This document shows positions 1 through 5,430 of a stretch of 5,458 nt of DNA, in pieces (position 1 is the first letter of the stretch; each line of letters opens with the position of its first letter). Both the position numbers and the translations under genes were made by a program. The DNA comes from Clostridiales bacterium (lineage in GTDB: Bacteria; Bacillota; Clostridia; Lachnospirales; Lachnospiraceae): contig JAAZDA010000307.1 of the NCBI GenBank assembly GCA_012512995.1, positions 1-5,458 on the forward strand. Direction: 5' to 3'. The notes under the pieces are model-generated. The model made no database searches and had not been told where the DNA came from. It saw nothing but the letters and a program-made list of their open reading frames with translations.

Positions 1-100
1 GTATATATGTCCGCAGATTTCAGGTCTGCTCAGAAGATCCATAAGAATATGGATACCGAGATAACCGGTGACGCCAGTCAGAAGCACATTGCCCAGGTTT
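1..100 (-). other. NRPS terminal thioester reductase (R) domain, N-terminal start only
   Basis: Right after the carrier linker the frame reads NVLLTGVTGYLGIHILMDLL, with the TGVTGYLG nucleotide-binding loop at 55-78. This is the GxTGxxG Rossmann signature of the extended SDR family. At this position in an NRPS it marks a Lys2/MxaA-type reductase that cleaves the carrier thioester with NAD(P)H to an aldehyde, or further to an alcohol. Only about 33 residues are inside the window, so the catalytic Tyr/Lys cannot be seen. An epimerase-type SDR protein fused here is the main alternative, but reductase is far more usual. Confidence 0.85.
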
Positions 101-2610
101 TTCTTCTCAGGCTTTTCGTTCTGGTGTTTCTCCAGATAATCATCAATACCAGTGTAATCCAGAGTATCTATAGGGAATTGCTCCTCTTCCTCCTTATTAT
201 TGAATAGTTTGTCCGCAAGCAGTGTCGGTGTCGGGTAATGATAAAGACTGTCATATTCCAGCTCACCAGGCTGAAGTGAAAGCCCGACCTCTATCTCAGT
301 CAGTAGCTGTACCGCCATCAGTGAATCTCCGCCGTGTTCAAAGAAGTTATCGTCTAAACCGACTCTTTCCTTGCCAAGCACTGTCTCATATGCCTTGCAG
401 ATTATCTTTTCAGTTTCATGCTGAGGCGCACGGTAACTATCCTGGATCGTAACCGGGATTTTTGACAATGCAACAGTATCTGTCTTGCCGACCGGTGTAC
501 GTGGCATCTCGTCCATCTGAATTAAAGCATCCGGAACCATATGTACCGGCAACTCTTTGGCAAGTTCCTGCCTGAGAGCTTTCATGTCTGATTTGTTTTG
601 CGGGTCACCTGAGAAAAAAGCCACAAGATGTTCATTACCGTTAATGTTCTGCACAAGACAATGAGCCTCCCGTACTGTAGGATAGTCCTCCATTTTCTTC
701 TCAATTTCAGACAGCTCTATTCGCAGGCCGCGCAGTTTGACCTGTCTGTCGCGGCGTCCTTTATACAAGATTCTTTTGCCGAGAAAGCACCCCATATCAC
801 CGGTATGATAAATGCGCTCACCATTCCATAGAGTGAAAACATCTCCTGTTTCCTTTGGCCTGTTCAGATATCCGATTCCAACTCCCGCTCCACCGATGCA
901 GATCTCGCCCTCGGCTCCATACGGCACCTGTCTCCCGCCTCTGTTTAGCAGAATTACAACGGCATTTGCAATAGGTTCACCTATTGTAAGTCCGTCGCCC
1001 GCTTCTGTGATCGTCGCCCCGATTGTCGCCTCAGTAGGGCCGTATCCGTTGTAAAGCCGTACGCCATACTTATCACGAAGGAGTGTAATCAGGCTTTGAT
1101 GAAGCACTTCACCTGCCGAGAGGACCATCTTTACATTTTTGATTGCCTCTGAAAACGATGGATCTGACAGATATGACAACAGCCTGCTGGGCGTGCAATG
1201 AAGAATATTCGCGCCGTGCCTGTTAATGCACATGGCAAGAGTTTTGGCATCGTACATCGCCTCTTCTTCAGCAAGTTCAATAAACAGACCGTTGAAGAGC
1301 GGAACAAAGATTTCAAAAAGGAAGATGTCAAAACTCACTGATCCTATCGCTGTAAGACCCGTTCCACACTTGACCATATCACGATTAAACGGGTTATTGT
1401 CAGGATCCGTAATATTCACAATTCCCCTGTGGGATAGCATGACTCCCTTGGGCTGTCCTGTTGTTCCTGAAGTGTAGATGATGTACGCAGGCGCATCCTG
1501 ATGTAATTCAGGAAGAGGCTCCGGATTCTGATTCTGCATCAGCATATTGACATTAAGGCATGGCGTTTCGACATCTGCCATCGCGGCCGTAACATCAGAA
1601 ACCAGCAGGTATTTCACATGAGAATCTGAGAGCATGTAGTTTATGCGTTCCTTTGGATATGCAGGATCGAGCGACAGCCACACCGCCCCGACCTTGGCGA
1701 TTCCCAGGATCGTAGGTATAAGGCGATAGTCACGGCGAAGGAGGCACCCAATACGGTCACCAGGCAGCACTCCTTTTCTTACGAGTTCATAAGCCATAAT
1801 GTCAGAGAGCATATCAAGCTCAGCAAAGGTAAACATATTATTTCCGACGTAGACTGCCGGTCTGTCCGCATATTTACTCACCGCCATGCGGAACTTTGAT
1901 GGTATTGTTTCCATTGTTGAAAGTGGAATATTCTTGCCACGTACATTATTAAGAATTGCCATTTCCTCAGCGCCCAGTATCGTCATTTTTCCAAAAGGCA
2001 GCTCCCTGTTCTCCGACAGGATTTCCATAATAGCATCCAAAACATATGATGCCTGTTTTTCACTATATACGCCGTCGCGCAGGTCGAATGAAAATGTCAT
2101 ACCCTCCGCTGACAAAAATGCATTAAGTGTGAAGTGCCCCTGCATAGCCCCGGCCACTGAATATTCCACCTTATGCCTGATTGAGGATTCAAGTATAAGA
2201 CGGTAAAAATTGAATCCGTACGCTGACGGAAAGCAGTCCATTCCCGGATCACCGGAGAGTTGGTGCAGAATATTTGTATAACCGCAGCTCTTGTGTTCTG
2301 AAGACAGCCTTGCAGCCGCCTGCGTCTTCTGACAGATCTGTATAAGTGTGTCATCAGGTGATACAGTGACACGGACCGGTGTCAGCAGTAAATAGCAGCC
2401 CAATGTTTCGCGTTGCTTTTCTGTGCGGTTCAGCCGTGGCATCAGAATGACCACATCAGGTTTTCCGGTCACACCGGCAAGATAACTGACATATACTCCC
2501 GCCAGGGCATACGCCAGAGTTACTCCTGCACCGGTGCTGAGTTCTGTAAGCTTTGCCATTGAGTCTGCAGTGAACGCCCGCCTGTATTCTGTGAGATACT
2601 TCAAGATCAT
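1..2610 (-). CDS. NRPS, main part: C (C-terminal lobe)-A-PCP-reductase (partial, runs off window)
   Basis: This frame is open without a stop from 2676 to the left window edge. It carries, in order, the second lobe of a condensation domain (about 1981-2590), a complete adenylation domain (about 470-1930), a peptidyl carrier domain (about 205-430) and the beginning of a terminal reductase domain (from about 100). The C lobe shows a segment with the usual helix pattern (STGAGVTLAYALAG) and a C5-like LGCYLLLTPVR. The 5' boundary given is the first ATG in the open frame (2610), but no ribosome binding site precedes it or the next ATG at 2559. This reading frame is therefore probably the continuation of the gene starting at 3091, not a separate gene. 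Expected role: activate one amino acid as the aminoacyl-AMP, load it on the carrier, acylate it through the C domain, and release the product by NAD(P)H reduction. The gene is incomplete at its 3' end, so further modules cannot be excluded, although a reductase normally ends the line. Confidence 0.9.
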   Translation of the reverse strand, partial: MILKYLTEYRRAFTADSMAKLTELSTGAGVTLAYALAGVYVSYLAGVTGKPDVVILMPRLNRTEKQRETLGCYLLLTPVRVTVSPDDTLIQICQKTQAAARLSSEHKSCGYTNILHQLSGDPGMDCFPSAYGFNFYRLILESSIRHKVEYSVAGAMQGHFTLNAFLSAEGMTFSFDLRDGVYSEKQASYVLDAIMEILSENRELPFGKMTILGAEEMAILNNVRGKNIPLSTMETIPSKFRMAVSKYADRPAVYVGNNMFTFAELDMLSDIMAYELVRKGVLPGDRIGCLLRRDYRLIPTILGIAKVGAVWLSLDPAYPKERINYMLSDSHVKYLLVSDVTAAMADVETPCLNVNMLMQNQNPEPLPELHQDAPAYIIYTSGTTGQPKGVMLSHRGIVNITDPDNNPFNRDMVKCGTGLTAIGSVSFDIFLFEIFVPLFNGLFIELAEEEAMYDAKTLAMCINRHGANILHCTPSRLLSYLSDPSFSEAIKNVKMVLSAGEVLHQSLITLLRDKYGVRLYNGYGPTEATIGATITEAGDGLTIGEPIANAVVILLNRGGRQVPYGAEGEICIGGAGVGIGYLNRPKETGDVFTLWNGERIYHTGDMGCFLGKRILYKGRRDRQVKLRGLRIELSEIEKKMEDYPTVREAHCLVQNINGNEHLVAFFSGDPQNKSDMKALRQELAKELPVHMVPDALIQMDEMPRTPVGKTDTVALSKIPVTIQDSYRAPQHETEKIICKAYETVLGKERVGLDDNFFEHGGDSLMAVQLLTEIEVGLSLQPGELEYDSLYHYPTPTLLADKLFNNKEEEEQFPIDTLDYTGIDDYLEKHQNEKPEKKNLGNVLLTGVTGYLGIHILMDLLSRPEICGHIY
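205..430 (-). other. NRPS peptidyl carrier (PCP/thiolation) domain
   Basis: The carrier holds the aminoacyl or peptidyl chain as a thioester on a 4'-phosphopantetheine arm. The motif DNFFEHGGDSLMAVQLL is the standard carrier signature. The modified serine of GGDSL is encoded at 322-324. The preceding helix (ETEKIICKAYETVLG) and the following YHYPTPTLLADKL match the usual fold. A charged linker rich in Glu and Lys (about 100-205) joins it to the reductase. Activation needs a phosphopantetheinyl transferase, which is not in this window. Confidence 0.93.
470..1930 (-). other. NRPS adenylation (A) domain
   Basis: The domain activates one amino acid with ATP and transfers it to the carrier phosphopantetheine. 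Core motifs are readable in order: A1-like FTFAELDML; A2-like AKVGAVWLSLDPAYP; A3 TSGTTGQPKG (1444-1473); A4 SFDIF with the amine-binding Asp at 1327-1329; A5 NGYGPTE (1030-1050); A6 GEICIGGAGVGIGYLNRP; A7 YHTGD (796-810); A8 GRRDRQVKLRGLRIE (within 715-765); A9-like LPVHMVP; and A10 PRTPVGKTD with the catalytic Lys at 484-486. By alignment to GrsA the specificity residues read approximately D-I-F-H-L-A-G-I-G-K. The first Asp and last Lys indicate a normal alpha-amino acid substrate. I do not recognise the code well enough to name the amino acid. Confidence 0.93.
1981..2590 (-). other. Condensation domain, C-terminal lobe
   Basis: In the downstream frame, from about EYRRAFTADS to GKMTILG, the sequence follows the second half of a condensation domain. 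It holds the helix with GVTLAYALAGVYVSYLAG, the strand plus PRLNRTEKQRETLGCYLLLTPVR resembling the C5 region (IGxFVNTxxxR), an FNFYRL strand, and the AMQGHFTLNAFLSAEGMTFSF strands before the A-domain linker. The catalytic histidines are in the other frame, so the domain is split by the frameshift. Because this is the first domain of the protein, it would be a starter-type C domain taking an acyl donor from outside, for example a fatty acyl thioester. Confidence 0.75.
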
Positions 2611-3091
2611 CAAAGAATGACGGCGCGCCAACTTCTTTTCCGGCCAGAGCATCCAGCACCTGCTGAGCAAAAAGGCTCATGCCAAAGCCATCCAGAATAA
2701 TGTGATGGAATCGCACAAAGAGCATCGTCCCGCCCTCTTCAAGTGGAATAACTTCAGGAATACAGAGTGTATCAGGAAAGTCCATGGGCTGCTGCTCCTG
2801 CACTGCCATCTCCTGTTCCAGTATTTCTCTCGGCAATGACGGCTGAATCGTGCATTCAGGCACTGCTCTTCCGCCGGGTTCCCAGAGCCAATTGCCGTCT
2901 TCATTCCTGAGTGCCGCCGAGAAAATGTCATTACCATTAATGACCGATGTGACGGCTGCCCTGACAGTCTGCACATCTGAATCCGGCATATATAATCTCA
3001 ACGCGATCGTATTTAATGCGCTATGAGGAAACGCGAGCTCACTTCGTAAGATTTCAGTCTGGGAAAGACCAGGACTCACCATTTTCTCCAT
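2456..3091 (-). CDS. NRPS condensation domain, N-terminal half (5' fragment of frameshifted NRPS)
   Basis: This is the intact 5' part of the NRPS. The start at 3091 is supported by a consensus AAGGAGGT site seven bases upstream. Residues 1-166 read as the N-terminal lobe of a condensation domain, which joins an upstream acyl or peptidyl donor to the amino acid on the downstream carrier protein. The catalytic motif HHIILDG is at residues 129-135, with second His H130 and D134 matching the HHxxxDG signature. A C4-like segment SFFDDLEVS is at about 158-166. From about residue 167 to the stop at 2456 the translation (Cys/Arg-rich, no family resemblance) is out of frame and should not be read as protein of the family. 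The rest of the condensation domain continues in the next frame. As annotated it encodes 211 residues, of which only about 166 are authentic. Alone it would lack the second lobe of the domain and is unlikely to be active. Confidence 0.88.
   Translation of the reverse strand: MEKMVSPGLSQTEILRSELAFPHSALNTIALRLYMPDSDVQTVRAAVTSVINGNDIFSAALRNEDGNWLWEPGGRAVPECTIQPSLPREILEQEMAVQEQQPMDFPDTLCIPEVIPLEEGGTMLFVRFHHIILDGFGMSLFAQQVLDALAGKEVGAPSFFDDLEVSHRIQAGVHCRLNGKAYRTQHRCRSNSGVCPGGSICQLSCRCDRKT
2580..2610 (-). other. Frameshift and probable deletion junction inside the condensation domain
   Basis: Upstream frame reads SFFDDLEVS and then becomes unrelated (HRIQAG). The downstream frame reads LTEYRRAFTADS and continues as good condensation-domain sequence. 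Both frames are open across the junction, so no stop codon pinpoints it. The breakpoint was placed by where family resemblance changes frame. Joining the recognisable parts gives a C domain of roughly 370 residues, where about 430-450 is usual. Confidence 0.65.
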
Positions 3092-3097
3092 ATTCGT

Positions 3098-3105
3098 ACC
3101 TCCTT
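3098..3105 (-). promoter_or_regulatory. Consensus ribosome binding site of the NRPS gene
   Basis: The minus strand reads AAGGAGGT, near-perfectly complementary to the 16S 3' end, with seven bases to the ATG at 3091. It fixes this ATG as the start, in preference to the second Met codon three residues later. Confidence 0.85.
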
Positions 3106-3130
3106 ATATACACTTTTTGACCCAGGTATC

Positions 3131-3158
3131 ATTATAGACAAGTTTACTACATTGATTA
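3131..3158 (-). promoter_or_regulatory. Candidate sigma-A promoter for the NRPS gene
   Basis: On the minus strand a perfect TATAAT -10 box lies at 3131-3136. A weak -35 (TAATCA, 3153-3158, three of six matches) sits at a 16-bp spacing. Transcription would start near 3124, giving a leader of about 33 nt to the start codon at 3091. The weak -35 suggests either low basal expression or dependence on an activator. Confidence 0.5.
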
Positions 3159-3180
3159 TTCTTAACCTTCGAATTGCATG

Positions 3181-3200
3181 AAATCGACATAAATCAACAT
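3181..3200. repeat. Tandem 10-bp direct repeat upstream of the NRPS promoter
   Basis: The plus strand has aaatcgacat followed directly by aaatcaacat, two copies with one mismatch and a period close to one helical turn. It is 23 bp upstream of the candidate -35 box. Such spacing suits a regulator binding two half-sites on one DNA face, but two copies could also be chance. Confidence 0.35.
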
Positions 3201-3280
3201 GAAAGGCACCTTTGGGTGAACATGTCGGCCACAATCCAGGTGCCATAATCTTCCGGCAGACCACTGCCCCGGATTATTCA

Positions 3281-3316
3281 ATAAAACAGCGGCAGGAATA
3301 ATAGATTTCCTGCCGC
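3281..3316 (-). terminator. Rho-independent terminator of ftsH
   Basis: Reading the minus strand, GCGGCAGGAA (3307-3316) pairs perfectly with TTCCTGCCGC (3289-3298) around an 8-nt loop (3299-3306), followed by TGTTTTATT. The 10-bp perfect stem plus T-tract begins about 60 bp after the ftsH stop codon. It should end ftsH transcription and isolate the NRPS gene from read-through. Confidence 0.9.
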
Positions 3317-3377
3317 CATGGATTCCGAAATGCAATTTTTTCATTTGTTCGTTGTCACTACAGTTTCTTTATCCTCA

Positions 3378-5240
3378 TTATCTTCCACCGCCATCCTGCC
3401 CTGTAAGCGAAGGAGTTTCTTTATTCAGTATTTCCATGAACTCCTCGCCTGTGATTGTTTCTTTCTTATACAGGAACTTTGCCAGTTCTTCAAGTTTGTC
3501 GCGGTTTGCTGTGAGGATATCTACTGCCTTGGTGTGCTGTCTGCGGATGAGGTCTTCGACCTGACGGTCGATCTCGTTCGCGGTCTCAGTCGAGCACTGA
3601 AGCGATGTGTCGCCGCCGAGGTACTGGTTGGTCACAGTCTCGAGCGCCATCATGTCGAAATTCCTGCTCATGCCGTACTGTGTGATCATGGCTCTGGCGA
3701 GCTTCGTCGCCTGCTCGATATCATTCGAGGCGCCTGTTGTAATAGTCGAGAAAACAAGTTCTTCCGCGGCTCTACCGCCTGTGAGTGTTGCGATCTTGTT
3801 CTCGAGTTCTTCCTTATTCATCAGGTAGTGATTTCCCTCGTCGACCTGCATCGTGTAGCCAAGTGCGCCGGATGTACGTGGGATGATCGTGATCTTGGTG
3901 ACAGGTGCGGAGTTCGATTGTTTTGCCGCAACGAGCGCGTGTCCGATCTCGTGATACGCAACTGTCCATTTTTCTTTGTCGGTAAGGATCGCGTTCTTCT
4001 TCTGATAGCCAGCGATGACGACTTCTATCGATTCCTCGAGGTCGGCCTCGCTCGCAAATTTGCGGCCATCGCGGACGGCGCGGAGTGCAGCCTCGTTGAC
4101 GATATTGGCGAGCTCGGCGCCTGATGCGCCTGAAGCCATACGGGCGACCTTTTCGAAATCGACGTTTTCAGCGATCTTGATATTCTTCGCGTGGACTTTG
4201 AGGATGTCGATACGACCCTGAAGATCAGGGAGCTCGACCGGAACTCTTCTGTCGAAACGTCCGGGACGTGTCAATGCCGGATCAAGTGAATCAGGGCGAT
4301 TTGTCGCAGCAAGAATTATGACGCCGTTATTGCTGTCAAATCCGTCCATCTCGGTGAGGAGCTGATTCAGTGTCTGCTCGCGCTCGTCGTTGCCGCCGAG
4401 TGCTGAGGAATCACGTTTTTTGCCTATAGCATCGATCTCATCTATGAAGACAATGCAGGGTGCCTTTTCCTTGGCCTGTTTGAAGAGGTCGCGAACTTTG
4501 GAAGCGCCCATTCCGACGAACATTTCCACGAATTCAGAGCCGCTCATGGAGAAGAAAGGGACATCTGCTTCGCCGGCTACTGCCTTGGCGAGCATGGTTT
4601 TACCCGTTCCAGGAGGGCCAACGAGAAGAATGCCCTTGGGCATCTTGGCTCCGATTTCCTGATACTGACTGGGATTCTTGAGGTAATTGACGATCTCTGT
4701 GAGGTTCTCCTTGGCTTCATCCTCACCCGCGACATCTGAGAATTTAATGCCATCTGAAGATTTGACATATACCTTCGCGTTGGAACCGCCGCCCATTCCG
4801 AACATCATGGAATTTGCGCCGCCCTGTTTGCTCATCAGGCGCTTGGAGAGCCATCTGCCGAGGAGCCAGAAAATAACGAGCGGAAGCACCCATGCGACCA
4901 GGAAACTGATGATGGGCGATTGCTGCTCTGTGATCGTACCTGTAAATGACGCGCCGCTGTCGTATAGGCGTGTGACAAGATCCGGGTCACTTATCATGCC
5001 CGTGCGGTAGACCTGCGACTCGTCCTTATTGGTAAATAATATCTCATTGGAACTCTCTTCTATCTGGACGGAGCCTATTTCTTTATTCTCCGTCATCTGC
5101 ATGAATTCGCTGTAGTCGACATCCTTTATAGACATCTCATTGATCTGCGGAACCATCACGAGGTTCAGGAGCAGAAGCAATACGAGTGCTCCTATTGCGA
5201 ACCCCACCATGGGCTTCCTGGGTGGCTTTACTTCATTCAT
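3378..5240 (-). CDS. ftsH: ATP-dependent zinc metalloprotease FtsH (complete, 620 aa)
   Basis: FtsH is a membrane-anchored hexameric AAA+ protease that unfolds and degrades misfolded membrane proteins and short-lived regulators at the inner face of the cytoplasmic membrane. Seen here: a first membrane segment at about residues 11-31, an extracytoplasmic domain at about 32-108, and a second membrane segment at about 109-130. The AAA+ module follows: Walker A GPPGTGKT (208-215), pore motif FVGMG (241-245), Walker B IVFIDEID (263-270), and a second region of homology with ATNRPDSLDPAL (312-323) and arginine fingers R328 and R331. The M41 peptidase domain carries HEIGH (H430, E431, H434) with D507 in ASNDI as third zinc ligand. 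Length is close to the family norm (E. coli 644, B. subtilis 637). The start at 5240 is supported by an AAAGGA-type ribosome binding site a few bases upstream and by the N-terminal anchor. HEIGH replaces the commoner HEAGH; the catalytic residues are unaffected. A terminator follows the stop codon. All landmark residues are present, so it should be functional. Confidence 0.98.
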   Translation of the reverse strand: MNEVKPPRKPMVGFAIGALVLLLLLNLVMVPQINEMSIKDVDYSEFMQMTENKEIGSVQIEESSNEILFTNKDESQVYRTGMISDPDLVTRLYDSGASFTGTITEQQSPIISFLVAWVLPLVIFWLLGRWLSKRLMSKQGGANSMMFGMGGGSNAKVYVKSSDGIKFSDVAGEDEAKENLTEIVNYLKNPSQYQEIGAKMPKGILLVGPPGTGKTMLAKAVAGEADVPFFSMSGSEFVEMFVGMGASKVRDLFKQAKEKAPCIVFIDEIDAIGKKRDSSALGGNDEREQTLNQLLTEMDGFDSNNGVIILAATNRPDSLDPALTRPGRFDRRVPVELPDLQGRIDILKVHAKNIKIAENVDFEKVARMASGASGAELANIVNEAALRAVRDGRKFASEADLEESIEVVIAGYQKKNAILTDKEKWTVAYHEIGHALVAAKQSNSAPVTKITIIPRTSGALGYTMQVDEGNHYLMNKEELENKIATLTGGRAAEELVFSTITTGASNDIEQATKLARAMITQYGMSRNFDMMALETVTNQYLGGDTSLQCSTETANEIDRQVEDLIRRQHTKAVDILTANRDKLEELAKFLYKKETITGEEFMEILNKETPSLTGQDGGGR

Positions 5241-5366
5241 AGTATCCTTTCATGACGGAGCTGTCTTTGCTTCATCTACGCTGCGCCAGGCGACAGTGCC
5301 ATTTGTTTTCACGGCCTGCGGCGCGCGACTTGCAGGCAATTGTGTCTGCTTCGTTTCACTTTATTG

Positions 5367-5375
5367 ATTGTATCA
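5367..5375 (-). promoter_or_regulatory. Candidate extended -10 promoter of ftsH
   Basis: The minus strand reads TGATACAAT, which fits the extended -10 pattern TGnTATAAT with one mismatch. No good -35 is seen, as is common with extended -10 promoters. Start would be near 5360, leaving a leader of about 120 nt before ATG 5240. Confidence 0.4.
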
Positions 5376-5417
5376 CCAATACCCGATAATCCACGCATTT
5401 CCCGAAAAGTTAAGAAA

Positions 5418-5430
5418 AATGTCAGACATT
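5418..5430. repeat. 13-bp perfect palindrome upstream of ftsH
   Basis: AATGTC and GACATT flank a single central base, giving a perfect odd palindrome about 45 bp upstream of the candidate ftsH -10 box. It is followed on the minus strand by a T-rich stretch. It could be a dimeric regulator site. As an RNA hairpin it is weak (4-bp stem, 5-nt loop), so a terminator for an upstream gene is less likely. Confidence 0.3.

Larger units (their letters stand above)
1..3091 (-). pseudogene. Whole NRPS locus (C-A-T-R), reading frame interrupted near 2580-2610
   Basis: Taken together, the two frames form a single NRPS gene starting at 3091. Domain homology passes from codon phase 3091 mod 3 to the adjacent phase between FFDDLEVS and EYRRAFTADS, a net +1 change. 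The segment that normally lies between these points in condensation domains, containing the Y..S..F..D..FW pattern, is not found in any frame. A deletion with a length not divisible by three is the simplest explanation. An assembly or sequencing error is possible, and natural strain-level loss is also plausible. Everything downstream has no further frame breaks over about 870 codons, and expression signals look intact. Decay, if real, would therefore be recent. Confidence 0.65.
3092..3280. other. Intergenic region between the ftsH terminator and the NRPS start
   Basis: No gene is supported here. Besides the promoter and ribosome binding site it holds a tandem 10-bp repeat (3181-3200) and a small inverted repeat, GGCAG/CTGCC, with a 4-nt loop (3255-3268). 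That hairpin could extend through a 2-nt bulge to 3252-3273. Both lie upstream of the proposed transcription start, so they would act as DNA sites, not as leader RNA, unless another promoter lies further up. Confidence 0.5.

Noticed and set aside
7..1477. Several short plus-strand frames opposite the A, PCP and R domains
   Set aside because: All lie antisense to unambiguous NRPS motifs and have no features of their own.
2097..2372. Minus-strand 91-codon frame within the NRPS
   Set aside because: It is out of frame with clear condensation-domain coding sequence and is Arg/Cys-rich, as expected for a shadow frame.
2559..2610. A separate downstream gene starting at an internal ATG (2610 or 2559)
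   Set aside because: No ribosome binding site precedes either ATG and the start would fall inside a condensation domain; a broken single gene fits better.
2580..2640. Programmed +1 ribosomal frameshift as the explanation for the NRPS frame change
   Set aside because: There is no zero-frame stop or prfB-like slippery stop context at the junction, and part of the C domain seems missing, which recoding would not explain.
3076..3264. Minus-strand 62-codon frame overlapping the NRPS promoter and start
   Set aside because: It covers the promoter and ribosome binding site in another frame and shows no family features.
3162..3344. Minus-strand 60-codon frame between ftsH and the NRPS (starts MKKLHFGIHGG)
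   Set aside because: Its codons run straight through the terminator stem-loop, no clear ribosome binding site precedes it, and the translation resembles nothing known.
3318..4124. Long plus-strand open frame of 268 codons antisense to the 3' part of ftsH
   Set aside because: It lies wholly opposite a clear FtsH peptidase-coding region and the ftsH terminator, has no recognisable domain or ribosome binding site, and is a by-product of codon use on the other strand.
5140..5367. Plus-strand 75-codon frame across the ftsH start
   Set aside because: Half of it is antisense to the FtsH N-terminal membrane segment; no ribosome binding site or domain supports it.
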